NCBI GenBank assembly: GCA_023419605.1
Contig: JAEZXR010000002.1
Location: forward strand, 66,388 to 130,387
Source of the DNA: Bacillota bacterium
Lineage (GTDB): Bacteria > Bacillota > Clostridia > Acetivibrionales > JAEZXR01
DNA length: 64,000 bases
Reading direction: 5' to 3'
The number at the start of each line of letters is the position of its first letter. Within the stretch, counting starts at the first letter, position 1. The notes under the pieces were generated by a model. It saw only the letters and a program-made list of their open reading frames with translations, searched no databases and was not told the origin of the DNA. Shown here in pieces: positions 33,568 to 42,388 of the stretch. Position numbers and translations under genes: made by a program.

Positions 33568-34185
33568 CTAATCATTGGTTGCCATTATCGCCAAAGGGCC
33601 GTTTTCCGCCAGAATATTCTGAAGTTCAAATACGGAGATGGGGAACATGGGGAGTCCAACGTAGTAAGGGGTAATTTCATACAATTGGAAATAAACGACC
33701 AGAGCCTTATCTGCAATATAAAAGTCCTGGTCGGGGCGGATTCCCTTGAACCCATTCAGTAAAGGGATGTTACGCTGTGTGATTTGTTTCTGGATCAACC
33801 CGGAGAGAACCTTTACATAGTCGCTGCCCGGCTTGAACAAATCTGCCAGTGAATAAGCATGACCCGTTTGAATATCAAATGTCAGGGATTTGATGTAGGT
33901 CATTCCGTGGGCTGCCATGGGAGGGTAGGCATAGTTTCCGATGCTGAGGCTCAAAATGCCTCTTTCATTGGTTTTGATTTCATACCATCCCATTACTTGT
34001 GTCTGGGGGTTCTGCGGATATCCCTGCTGCGAGATTAACTGGTTTACAAGGGCTACGATCGCAGCGTTAATCCTTTGCTGTGCAGCCGGATTGGATAAGC
34101 CTGTAACTACCGGGTAGTATACACTGAGGTTTGGCTTTGACAAAATCTGGGTATTAATTTGTACGGGGAGCTGGGCCGATGCCAT
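33568..34185 (-). CDS. DUF3298/RsiV-like domain protein
   Basis: A 205-residue protein with the DUF4163-DUF3298 pair known from the RsiV anti-sigma factor ectodomain and from exported clostridial proteins: NLSVYYPVVTGLSN at the start, YPPMAAHGMTYIKSLTFDI with GHAYSLADLF in the middle, and FYIADKALVVYFQLYEI near the end. It has no signal peptide or membrane helix, unusual for this family, so it may act in the cytoplasm or in the spore. I start at the Met at 34185, which lies 9 nt after AAAAGGA; the ORF's first ATG at 34194 abuts that site. Confidence 0.78.
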   Translation of the reverse strand: MASAQLPVQINTQILSKPNLSVYYPVVTGLSNPAAQQRINAAIVALVNQLISQQGYPQNPQTQVMGWYEIKTNERGILSLSIGNYAYPPMAAHGMTYIKSLTFDIQTGHAYSLADLFKPGSDYVKVLSGLIQKQITQRNIPLLNGFKGIRPDQDFYIADKALVVYFQLYEITPYYVGLPMFPISVFELQNILAENGPLAIMATND

Positions 34186-34301
34186 ATCTATCATTCCTTT
34201 TAGAAGTTTTTGTGCTTTATATTATTCAGTAAGAAGGAAGAGTGTGATTTCCAAGAAAGTTTGGAATATACTAGTAGTATCATGTAAAGGAGAATGTTGC
34301 C

Positions 34302-35318
34302 ATGAAGTTATTTGAAGAGTACAAAATTAAGAATATGACCCTGAAAAACAGGATCGTAATGCCTCCTATGTGTATGTATAGCGCCGACCATCAGGGGATG
34401 GCCAAGGAATTTCATCGTATGCATTATGGCGAGCGGGCCATCGGCGGTGTTGGACTCATCATTCTTGAAGCTACAGCAGTAACCCCCAACGGAAGGATCT
34501 CGGATAATGATCTTGGAGCTTGGGAGGATGGCCAGATTGAAGGACTGAAAACCGTTGCAGATTCCTGCAAAGCTTATGGTGCCAAGGTGGCTGTACAGAT
34601 TAACCATGCAGGACGAAAATGCGGTGCCCGGGAAGAGGAACTGGTTGCGCCCAGTTCCCTACGGTTTAGTGAAGAGTATCCCAACCCCCGGGAACTGTCA
34701 AAGGAAGAGATTAAGGGAATCGTTTCGTCTTTCAAGGAGGCAGCCCGGCGTGTCCACGAGGCTGGATTTGATGCCCTGGAAGTTCATGGAGCCCATGGCT
34801 ATTTGATTAGCGAATTTCTTTCACCTCTATCCAATCACAGGGAGGATGAATATGGTGGTAGCCTGGAGAATCGTACCCGGATTCTAAAAGAGATATTGGA
34901 GGCCATTCGAAGCGTATGGCCGGAGGAAAAACCCATCCTGCTGAGGGTTTCTGCCTATGATTATGCGGAAGGAGGCATGGAGCCGGAACAGATGGTACAA
35001 ATCATAAACAGCATAAAACCGTACATTGATGCTGTTCATGTCAGTTCCGGAGCTGTAGTACCGATTGTCCCCAATACATTCCCCGGATATCAGATCGCTT
35101 TCTCGGAAATCATCCGAAAAGAGTGTGAGATTCCTACCATAACAGTAGGGCTCATTACCCGGGATGAAATGGTGGAAGAAATACTGGCCAATGGCCGGGC
35201 TGATTTAGTTGCCTTAGGAAGGGAACTGCTGAGAAATCCCTACTGGGTTTTGCATACAGCCTATAAAAACAAAGTTCCCATGGATTTCCCCAGGCAGTAC
35301 AAGAGGGCCTTTATGTAG
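34302..35318 (+). CDS. namA: NADPH dehydrogenase NamA / YqjM-type old yellow enzyme
   Basis: A 338-residue FMN-dependent ene-reductase that reduces electrophilic C=C bonds. It has the thermophilic-like (YqjM) signatures: PPMCMYSA with the Cys and Tyr that tune FMN, QINHAGRKC, the substrate-binding HGAHGYLISEFLSPLSN, and RxDEYGGSLENR. The C-terminal GRADLVALGRELLRNPYW is standard. The site AAAGGAGAA precedes ATG 34302. It stands as a single gene; a strong terminator lies 220 bp downstream. Confidence 0.92.
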   Translation: MKLFEEYKIKNMTLKNRIVMPPMCMYSADHQGMAKEFHRMHYGERAIGGVGLIILEATAVTPNGRISDNDLGAWEDGQIEGLKTVADSCKAYGAKVAVQINHAGRKCGAREEELVAPSSLRFSEEYPNPRELSKEEIKGIVSSFKEAARRVHEAGFDALEVHGAHGYLISEFLSPLSNHREDEYGGSLENRTRILKEILEAIRSVWPEEKPILLRVSAYDYAEGGMEPEQMVQIINSIKPYIDAVHVSSGAVVPIVPNTFPGYQIAFSEIIRKECEIPTITVGLITRDEMVEEILANGRADLVALGRELLRNPYWVLHTAYKNKVPMDFPRQYKRAFM

Positions 35319-35539
35319 CAGTTGAAAAGGAAACAGGCAGTAAAGGAAACGATGGCTTTCAGGGAGAAGGGGGTCTTTCTTCCCGGAAACAGCATCATTT
35401 CGACTGTGAGGGTTGGTTTTGCAGATAAAATCCAACAGAGCCTGAGGATACCACAAGATTGCTGGAGGAACTAATGGTCCGGATTAAGTCCTCTGGTATT
35501 CAAGCTCAAAAAATAAGAGCATGGATGAATATTTCTTAG
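35319..35539. other. intergenic region without recognised features
   Basis: The 221 bp between namA and the next terminator have no credible ORF, repeat or RNA. Confidence 0.4.
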
Positions 35540-35597
35540 AAAAAAGGCAAACCGCCAGTGTATGGACCGAAAGCCTAACCGGCGGTTTGCCTTTTTT
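35540..35597 (+). terminator. strong intrinsic terminator
   Basis: AAAAAAGGCAAACCGCC (35540-35556) pairs with GGCGGTTTGCCTTTTTT (35581-35597), a 17-bp perfect stem. Confidence 0.92.
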
Positions 35598-35758
35598 CCT
35601 ATGCTTGAAGCTGTCAAATTGTGAACGACAAGGTAAGTCCATCCGCCCGCAGCAGCTATAAAGTAAAAATCTTCAAGGACTCTGTTGGAATCGGGTTAAC
35701 TTGCATCCAGGTACAGGAAAGCGCAGCAATCGATTTAAGAAATAATTTTTTAAATCAA

Positions 35759-35787
35759 TTGACAAATACACAAAATCCGTTTAAAAT
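35759..35787 (+). promoter_or_regulatory. promoter of the TcyP-like transporter gene
   Basis: TTGACA (35759-35764), 17 bp, TAAAAT (35782-35787), about 50 bp before the start codon. Confidence 0.8.
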
Positions 35788-35837
35788 TATAACATACTAA
35801 ATAGATAGGAATAATAGTATTAATAGGAGGGCTTTTC

Positions 35838-37250
35838 ATGAATGTATTTCTTGTGGCGGTCAATATCGCAGTCATGATCGGATTGATCGGCGTTTTGGCA
35901 TTTATGCAGAAGAAACATATCTCTTTTTCCAAAAGAGTTTTTACTGCCTTGGGCCTGGGTATCCTATTCGGAGGAATTTTGCAGGCCGTGTACAGTGCAT
36001 CCAGTGAAGTGGTAAAAAACTCCAATGACTGGTTCAGCCTGGTCGGAACCGGTTATACGAAATTACTTCAGATGATTATAGTTCCCTTGATCATGGTCTC
36101 CATCATCATGGCCATCGTGAACTTGAAAAATACAAAGTCTTTAGGCAAAATCAGTGCGCTGATTATCGGAACGCTGCTTTTCACAACAGCTATTTCTGCG
36201 GGCGTGGGAGTTGCTACTTCCCTGGGCTTTAATTTATCTGCCGAGCAGATTCAGCAGGGAACAGCCGAAAAAACCCGGGCGGAGTATATGAATACCAAGC
36301 TTACAGAAGTGAAGAAAATGTCTGCACCGCAAAGGATGCTTGAACTGATTCCGTCGAATCCTTTTGCAGATATGACGGGGGCAAGAAGTACATCCACCTT
36401 CGGCGTAGTTATATTTTCCGCCTTCATCGGTGTGGCAGCCCTGGGTATTCGCAAGAAAAAACCGGAGCAGGCGGAAAATTTCCTGAAACTGATGGAGGCC
36501 ATCTATGCAGTGGTTTCACGTATGGTACAGATGGTGTTACGTCTGACGCCTTACGGCATATTGGCCATTATGACAAAAACAGTAGCGACTACCAGCTTTG
36601 ATGCCATTATAAATCTGGCGAAGTTTGTTGGGGCATCCTATGTAGCTCTGTTTACCGTACTTATCATTCATTTGGTAATACTGGCGGTGCTGAAACTGAA
36701 TCCTGCAACCTACTTGAAGAAGATTCTTCCGGTACTCTCCTTTGCCTTTACCTCCCGGTCCAGCGCGGCAACGCTTCCTCTTACCATTGATGCACAAACC
36801 CGGAAGCTGGGAGTGGAAGAAGGAATTGCAAATTTTGCCGCTACTTTTGGAACCTCCATCGGACAAAACGGCTGCGCAGGGGTGTATCCAGCCATGCTGG
36901 CTGTGATGATTGCGCCTACAGTGGGCATTAACCCGGCTTCACCCTCCTTTATCCTTTCCTTGGTGGTCGTTGTTGCCCTGAGCTCCTTTGGAATTGCGGG
37001 AGTCGGCGGAGGGGCAACCTTTGCAGCTCTGGTTGTTTTATCCACTATGGGATTGCCTGTGGGACTGGCGGGTCTTCTGATATCAGTCGAGCCTTTGATC
37101 GATATGGGAAGAACAGCAGTCAATGTCAGCGGTTCTGTTGTATCCGGTCTTGTGTCCGGCAGAATCCTGAAACAGGTAGATACGGAGATATACAACAACC
37201 GGGAGATTGACAATGAAATTATCCAGAATCAATCCGGTGTAAGTGTATAA
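35838..37250 (+). CDS. tcyP: dicarboxylate/amino acid:cation symporter, TcyP-like
   Basis: A 470-residue inner-membrane symporter of the DAACS/glutamate-transporter fold. Its N-terminus (NVFLVAVNIAVMIGLIGVL, then QKKHISFSKRVFTALGLGI) and length are those of the Bacillus L-cystine uptake protein TcyP (YhcL). Other family segments are KLLQMIIVPLIMVSII, TSRSSAATLPLTI (the helical hairpin), GTSIGQNGCAGVYPAM and the C-terminal MGRTAVNVSGSVVSG. Cystine is the likely substrate; other amino acids cannot be excluded. The ribosome site ATAGGAGGGC precedes ATG 35838. The gene is a single unit with its own promoter and terminator. Confidence 0.85.
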   Translation: MNVFLVAVNIAVMIGLIGVLAFMQKKHISFSKRVFTALGLGILFGGILQAVYSASSEVVKNSNDWFSLVGTGYTKLLQMIIVPLIMVSIIMAIVNLKNTKSLGKISALIIGTLLFTTAISAGVGVATSLGFNLSAEQIQQGTAEKTRAEYMNTKLTEVKKMSAPQRMLELIPSNPFADMTGARSTSTFGVVIFSAFIGVAALGIRKKKPEQAENFLKLMEAIYAVVSRMVQMVLRLTPYGILAIMTKTVATTSFDAIINLAKFVGASYVALFTVLIIHLVILAVLKLNPATYLKKILPVLSFAFTSRSSAATLPLTIDAQTRKLGVEEGIANFAATFGTSIGQNGCAGVYPAMLAVMIAPTVGINPASPSFILSLVVVVALSSFGIAGVGGGATFAALVVLSTMGLPVGLAGLLISVEPLIDMGRTAVNVSGSVVSGLVSGRILKQVDTEIYNNREIDNEIIQNQSGVSV

Positions 37251-37265
37251 TTTTTAGATTCATAG

Positions 37266-37301
37266 ACCGGGATAGCCATACAAATGGTTATCCCGGTTTT
37301 T
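37266..37301 (+). terminator. intrinsic terminator after tcyP
   Basis: ACCGGGATAGCCAT (37266-37279) pairs with ATGGTTATCCCGGT (37284-37297, with one mismatch), then TTTTT. Confidence 0.9.
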
Positions 37302-37339
37302 GATTTTGGTCAAAGCCCTCTTTAAGCATCTCAAATATA

Positions 37340-37369
37340 TTGTTTTTTTACTCACTTATGCTATATAAT
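37340..37369 (+). promoter_or_regulatory. promoter of the amidohydrolase gene
   Basis: TTGTTT (37340-37345), 18 bp, TATAAT (37364-37369). Transcription would start at about G37374-G37376, exactly at the beginning of the conserved leader motif. Confidence 0.6.
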
Positions 37370-37373
37370 TTAC

Positions 37374-37448
37374 GGTGGAACTTAGCTGATTCAGAAAGCG
37401 GATATCTCCAAAATCCCCGGTTACATGCTTCCCAAATCAGCGGTTACC
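37374..37448 (+). promoter_or_regulatory. conserved 75-nt leader RNA motif, copy A
   Basis: It begins GGTGGAACTTAGCTGATTC and ends CCAAATCAGCGGTTACC, with CCAAAATCC in the middle. The same design and exactly the same length occur before purA (54641-54715). Base pairs common to both: GGAAC with GTTRCC (one bulge) and YTGATT with AATCRR, where C-G here is T-A there. It starts at the predicted transcription start. I cannot match it to a known riboswitch class. Confidence 0.55.
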
Positions 37449-37496
37449 CGTTGCATTATAATAAAATGCTACTATTTTAGGATTGAAGGTGACAGA

Positions 37497-38288
37497 GTGA
37501 CGGAAGACAAAATTATTGACATACACGCACATATTTTTCCGGACAAGGTAGCAGGTAAGGCGGTGCAGTCCATCGGAAAATATTACGGAATGGACATGGC
37601 ATGCCCAGGGACGGTGGCAGGCTTGCTGGAAAGCGGAAATCGGATCAAAGTAAGCCGGTATGTGGTTCATTCTACGGCTACCCAGGTGGAGCAGGTGAGA
37701 ACCATTAATGGTTTTATTGCAGAAGCTCAAAGGGCGAACCCGAGTTTTATCGGTTTTGGAACCTTACACTCCGGACTGGAAGACATGGATTCGGAAGTAG
37801 GCCAGGTTATGGCCCTTGGGCTTAAGGGAATCAAATTGCATCCTGAGTTCCAGGGATTCAACATCGATGACAGAGAAATGCTGCCTCTTTACAAAGCCCT
37901 GGAAGGAAAGCTTCCCATTCTTATGCATATGGGGGATGCGGTGAAAACTTCTTCCAGTCCCCGAAGACTGCTCAAGATACTGAACCAGTTTCCCAACCTT
38001 ACAGTGATTGCAGCGCACCTGGGCGGGTATCAGATGTGGGGTGACTCCATGGAATACCTGGTGGGCAGAAATGTCTACTTTGATACATCAAGTACACTGA
38101 CAAAGCTGGACCGGTCGACAGTTCTCAAAATTATCCGCAGCCATGGAGTGGATAAGGTCCTTTTTGGATCGGATTACCCGATGTGGAGTCATGAAGATGA
38201 GCTGGAGCGGTTTAACAGGCTGGGATTGTTACAGGAAGAGAAGGAGAAAATCCTTTGGAAAAATGCCCAACGATTGCTGGGCTTATAG
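37497..38288 (+). CDS. amidohydrolase-family metal-dependent hydrolase
   Basis: A 263-residue TIM-barrel hydrolase (amidohydrolase_2/TatD-like superfamily). Metal ligands visible: HAHIFP (HxH) at residues about 9-14, HPEFQGF near 113, LMHMGD near 141, AAHLGGYQMWG near 168 and GSDYPMW near 223. This set fits decarboxylase- or hydrolase-type members; the substrate is unknown. GTG 37497 is chosen because GAAGGTGA lies right before it; an upstream extension to 37425 would run through the conserved leader and promoter-proximal RNA. Confidence 0.85.
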   Translation: MTEDKIIDIHAHIFPDKVAGKAVQSIGKYYGMDMACPGTVAGLLESGNRIKVSRYVVHSTATQVEQVRTINGFIAEAQRANPSFIGFGTLHSGLEDMDSEVGQVMALGLKGIKLHPEFQGFNIDDREMLPLYKALEGKLPILMHMGDAVKTSSSPRRLLKILNQFPNLTVIAAHLGGYQMWGDSMEYLVGRNVYFDTSSTLTKLDRSTVLKIIRSHGVDKVLFGSDYPMWSHEDELERFNRLGLLQEEKEKILWKNAQRLLGL

Positions 38289-38302
38289 TGAGACCGGAAT
38301 TA

Positions 38303-38347
38303 AAAAGGGGGAATACAACGAACGGGATTCGTTGCATTCCCCCTTTT
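38303..38347. terminator. intrinsic terminator shared by convergent genes
   Basis: AAAAGGGGGAAT-CAACGAA pairs with TTCGTTG-ATTCCCCCTTTT (38303-38347). Confidence 0.9.
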
Positions 38348-38359
38348 GACTGTAAAAAA

Positions 38360-40861
38360 CTACATTTCCTTGTAAAACCGCAGATTTTCCGCCATATCCG
38401 CATCCAATTGGACCCCTGGCTTAAGCAGCTTGTTATAGCGGTTTTCCAGGTCTCTGGCCTGTTTGGCCCGGCCTGTTTTAAACTGTGTTTCCAGATCGCT
38501 GAAGAGTGGATGCTTTGTCAACTGTTCCCGGGCTGCCTTCGGAAAAGGACAGTGACGGAACAGAATACTTCTGGATACTTTGTTCAAACGGACCACTCCC
38601 TTGGATTCAAAATGGATCCACTGCTCATAATCAGCAGTAAAAATGTCCCGCATCATGTTGCGATATCTCGAAATCTGTGCCGCAATCTTCTCTTTTGCGT
38701 CTTCCGGAAGCTCTTTATTCTTTTTGTAAAACTGAATATAATCCATGTATTCCGAAGTCAGGGACTTCTGGGTTATATCATTCCAGCCTGCGCCCATCAT
38801 AGTCCTGCACAGCTCCCAACGGAAGTTGCCTACCAGCTTCAGAATCATGTCGTCCAGATTCTCGCCCGTCAGGATAGGAAGAATAAAACGGCCCGGAGTG
38901 CTCCGATCCCTGCCGGCGATTTCCTGCCACATGATGGCACGGGTACCGAAGGTAGGCATCAAAATGAAGTCCGGCATGACAGCTTTCATAACCAGCTCTT
39001 TTTCGATCCCCTTGTCCGGATTCCGATAGGATAGCTCTCTATGGAAGGCGGAGAAATCAACTTCCAGAACTTTTGCAATACCCTCCTGGATTCGCTCCGG
39101 TGTAACCAGGGCCTTTTCAATATCTCGCGTAATCATGTCGCTGTGGAGGAGAGGAAAGTAGGTCCCGGGCTGGCCATAACAAACCCTGTGGTTAACACGG
39201 AACATGTTGTTGACTTCAAAGTTCAGCCGGGCATCCCGGTCATTGGTATAGGCCTGCTTATCCCTATCGGTAACTTCCCTTCTCTTTTTCATTTCCCGGA
39301 ATCTGTCAAAGTAATCCTGGGAAAACTCGTTCATGGAGGGATCTCTGCGCATCTCGTAGATGGCTGACAACCAGTCCCGCATGTTATATACGGAATCCTG
39401 TCCGTTCCCCGTGAATTTGTCTACCATGCTGTAAAGCGCAAGGCTTTGCTCCGGCAGCAAAAGCCGCTCATCCATGAACCCGAAAGTCAAAAACATGTGA
39501 TGAAGCCTCGACTGGCTTTTTTCATCCAGCACCCTCTTCAGAACGCGCTCATAAATCTCAAAGAACACGGAAGCGATGGTTTTTCGGACATTGCTGGCTT
39601 CATCATCCAGAGAGAACCTGTCACGAAGACGGAGGAAAGCTTCCAGGTTTATCGTAAACAATTCCGCCCGGTCCTTGGGAATCGCAGAGTACTCAAGAAG
39701 CTTGTGTACACTGCCTTTTAGTTCTTCCGGCAGATCCGGGTGATTGCCCTCTGCATTTCCAGGAAGCTTCGATAAAAGAATTCCCGTGGATTCCGCAGGC
39801 TTTCCGCCGATTTTTACCTGGTCAATCATGCTTTCAATCCGTGCATTATCAATCTGTGGATCGTATTTGTACTCCGTACGGATCCCGGAGGCAATTTCCT
39901 TTATTTTAGCGGCAATATAATCCAGCGTTTTAAAGACTTCATAGGTTTCCGGGTTTTCAAGCTTTAATTCGGATGCAGCCTTTGCATATTCCGATAGTAA
40001 GCATTCACCCTCAGGAGCATAGAGCTTTTTTAAGAGCTCAGAAACTGTACTGATGGCATTGCGGAGTTGATCCTGTACGCGGGACAGGAACTTTGAGGAC
40101 TCCGTACAGTGATAGGATGTAATGAAATTATCCGCTGCAAAAAAGTTTTTTCTGGACTCTGCGGGCATGTTTACAAAACGTTTGTGATATTCAAGGGCAT
40201 CTTCATCCTTTATGGTGTAGAGAGGATGACTCCACAGGTCTGTCAGGTTTGAGCGGTCTTCTTCGAAAAAGTCCGCGGTAAAACCCTGAGGGAAGGAAAA
40301 CCTTTTATCCTTCAGGCTTTGGAGTACATCCAGGCCTTCTCTGAAAAAAGTAGAAGAAGGGGCACTCTGGAAGCCGAACTTTTCCTTCATATGCCAGAAA
40401 TAGATCAGCAGATTTCCCGTCAGGTTATTCAGCTCTTGTATCAAGGCATTCAGTTTTTCCAGCGTAGCGATAGAAAGGTTTATACAGTTGGAGATGGAGG
40501 TCATAATATAAGCCCCATACTCCTTATGCGAATCGAGCAGCGCGTTGAACTTCTCCGGGGTTTGTGTACAGAACACATAGATATTGCAATCTTCTGCTGC
40601 ACGGTAGGTAAAAAAATGCTGCCCGGACAAAAATAAACCGGCGGTACCGATAAACATGTTTTGGTCGATGCTGAAAATTCTGAAGCTTTTTTTCAGCAGT
40701 TCCTCTTCTCCCATCCGGGTGGGTTCTTCCAGAGGAGACATGAATACGTCCACTTTGCCCTGCAGCAGGATATTTACTGACTGTGCGTTTTGCCCCTCTG
40801 CGAAAATAATGTTATGCTTCTTTACGGCCACATTGCCGTCCTGGTACGTGAATATGCTCAT
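38360..40861 (-). CDS. large cyclic-nucleotide-binding-domain protein of unknown function
   Basis: An 833-residue cytoplasmic protein. The first 130 residues are a CRP-type cyclic-nucleotide-binding domain (KHNIIFAEGQNAQSVNILLQ, GKVDVFMSP, QNMFIGTAGLFLSGQHF). It is followed by long helical regions and, at about residues 540-830, a block rich in Trp, Arg and aromatic residues (PTFGTRAIMWQEIAG, GRFILPILTGENL, NFRWELCRTMMGAGWNDIT, QWIHFESKGVVRLNKV) that I do not recognise. No DNA-binding helix-turn-helix, kinase or cyclase motif is visible. I start at ATG 40861 (AGGTGAT before it). It is convergent with the amidohydrolase gene, and the 428 bp upstream is empty. Confidence 0.85.
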   Translation of the reverse strand: MSIFTYQDGNVAVKKHNIIFAEGQNAQSVNILLQGKVDVFMSPLEEPTRMGEEELLKKSFRIFSIDQNMFIGTAGLFLSGQHFFTYRAAEDCNIYVFCTQTPEKFNALLDSHKEYGAYIMTSISNCINLSIATLEKLNALIQELNNLTGNLLIYFWHMKEKFGFQSAPSSTFFREGLDVLQSLKDKRFSFPQGFTADFFEEDRSNLTDLWSHPLYTIKDEDALEYHKRFVNMPAESRKNFFAADNFITSYHCTESSKFLSRVQDQLRNAISTVSELLKKLYAPEGECLLSEYAKAASELKLENPETYEVFKTLDYIAAKIKEIASGIRTEYKYDPQIDNARIESMIDQVKIGGKPAESTGILLSKLPGNAEGNHPDLPEELKGSVHKLLEYSAIPKDRAELFTINLEAFLRLRDRFSLDDEASNVRKTIASVFFEIYERVLKRVLDEKSQSRLHHMFLTFGFMDERLLLPEQSLALYSMVDKFTGNGQDSVYNMRDWLSAIYEMRRDPSMNEFSQDYFDRFREMKKRREVTDRDKQAYTNDRDARLNFEVNNMFRVNHRVCYGQPGTYFPLLHSDMITRDIEKALVTPERIQEGIAKVLEVDFSAFHRELSYRNPDKGIEKELVMKAVMPDFILMPTFGTRAIMWQEIAGRDRSTPGRFILPILTGENLDDMILKLVGNFRWELCRTMMGAGWNDITQKSLTSEYMDYIQFYKKNKELPEDAKEKIAAQISRYRNMMRDIFTADYEQWIHFESKGVVRLNKVSRSILFRHCPFPKAAREQLTKHPLFSDLETQFKTGRAKQARDLENRYNKLLKPGVQLDADMAENLRFYKEM

Positions 40862-41289
40862 ATGTATCACCTGCTAATTTATTTGCTGTTGCGTTATCTT
40901 TTGTAAGGCAAGTAAGGCACCATAAAATAACTGCATAGTCTTTTTTGCGGGCCTGCTCAGGCATCCTAAAGGGAGTGGCAAAATGCTGTAGACTATATTG
41001 TTATTTTACAAGCCATAAACGACCCTACTTTTATATCGTAATTTTAGGAAAAATGTTAATATGTTTTCCGCATTTCAGTGGACATAAGTCGTAAAAAATG
41101 ATTTTACAGGTATCACTTTGATCCATAAAATAGAATGTATAGGAAATTAAAGGATATTAAAGAAAAAATGTAAAATTATTCTTGCTATGTTTTTTTATAC
41201 CCCTTTTCGCCCTTGATACACCCTCAGATTTGTTGTAGACTTGTTGTATGAGAAGTTGAAATATTACGATAGAACAAGAGGTAAAGAGT
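40862..41289. other. divergent intergenic region, no recognised features
   Basis: 428 bp between two divergently transcribed genes. It is AT-rich towards the right. No ORF, repeat, tRNA or clear consensus promoter is visible; both promoters must lie here. Confidence 0.5.
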
Positions 41290-42327
41290 ATGATACTAGA
41301 GAGTTGCTATACGGAGTATGCTATGGAACAGATTGTAAACCTGTGCAAAATACCCAGCCCTTCGGGATTCACAAAACAGGCAGTCGCGTACTTGGTAAAG
41401 GAATTTGAAGACATGGGCTACAGGCCTGTTACAACCAAAAAGGAATCGGTACAGGTCGATATTGGCGGCGAAGGAGAGCCCCTGGTGCTGGCAGCCCATG
41501 TTGATACGCTGGGAGCCATGGTGCGGGCCGTTAAGGACAATGGAAGACTTCGAATTACAAAGATCGGCGGATATCCGGAAAACAACGTGGAAACGGAAAA
41601 TTGCATTATACATACCAGAACCGGAAAAGTGTATTCCGGTACGGTTCAACTGACCAAAGCCTCCACCCATGTCTATGATGATGTAGGAGATGTAAAAAGA
41701 AATGACTCTACCATGGAAGTTGTATTGGACGAGAAGGTGAAATCCAAAGAGGAAGTCCGGAAGCTGGAAATCCGGACAGGCGATTTTATTACTTTTGATC
41801 CGAGAACCGTAGTTACAAACAGCGGATTTATAAAAAGCAGGCATCTGGATGATAAGGCGAGTGCAGGGATATTAGTTGCCCTGGCTAGGTTTGTGAAGGA
41901 AAAGGATATAAAACTTTCCAGAAAGGTAACCTTGCTGTTTACCACCTATGAAGAGGTTGGACACGGCGGTTCATCGGGTATTCCACAGGATACGGTGGAA
42001 ATGATTTCTGTAGATATGGGAGCAGTGGGGGATGACCTGGAGACTACGGAATACAAAGTTTCTATCTGTGCCAAGGATTCCCACGGTCCCTACGATTATG
42101 ATGTAACCACCCGGTTGATTAACCTTGCGGAGAGTCTGGAATTGAATTATGCCATAGATATCTATCCAAGATATGGTTCTGACGTGGATTCCACTTTACG
42201 GGCAGGATATGATCTTCGCCATGGACTCATCGGTCCCGGCGTCTATGCCTCCCATGGATATGAGAGAACGCACCGGGAGGGGATTGAGAACACCTTTAAA
42301 CTTCTGGCGGCTTATATTCAAGGATAA
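41290..42327 (+). CDS. M42-family metallopeptidase (glutamyl/aminopeptidase type)
   Basis: A 345-residue di-metal aminopeptidase of the M42 (PepA/CelM) family. The active-site set is complete: AAHVDTLGAM (ligand His), RHLDDKASAGI (bridging Asp), TYEEVGHGGSSG (catalytic Glu and ligand Glu), SVDMGAVGDD and the C-terminal ASHGYERTH His. These enzymes form tetrahedral dodecamers and trim peptides in the cytoplasm. ATG 41290 follows AGAGGTAAAGAGT. A perfect terminator separates it from the convergent hydrolase gene. Confidence 0.93.
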   Translation: MILESCYTEYAMEQIVNLCKIPSPSGFTKQAVAYLVKEFEDMGYRPVTTKKESVQVDIGGEGEPLVLAAHVDTLGAMVRAVKDNGRLRITKIGGYPENNVETENCIIHTRTGKVYSGTVQLTKASTHVYDDVGDVKRNDSTMEVVLDEKVKSKEEVRKLEIRTGDFITFDPRTVVTNSGFIKSRHLDDKASAGILVALARFVKEKDIKLSRKVTLLFTTYEEVGHGGSSGIPQDTVEMISVDMGAVGDDLETTEYKVSICAKDSHGPYDYDVTTRLINLAESLELNYAIDIYPRYGSDVDSTLRAGYDLRHGLIGPGVYASHGYERTHREGIENTFKLLAAYIQG

Positions 42328-42342
42328 TATATTTTATATATG

Positions 42343-42388
42343 AAAAGGCATCCAAACCGCAGCATTTACTGTGGTTTGGATGCCTTTT
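42343..42388. terminator. bidirectional terminator
   Basis: AAAAGGCATCCAAACC (42343-42358) pairs perfectly with GGTTTGGATGCCTTTT (42373-42388). The minus-strand hydrolase gene ends inside it. Confidence 0.93.

Noticed and set aside
38255..39034. 259-codon plus-strand ORF
   Set aside because: It lies antisense to the 833-residue cyclic-nucleotide-binding protein, has low-complexity composition and no ribosome site; a shadow.
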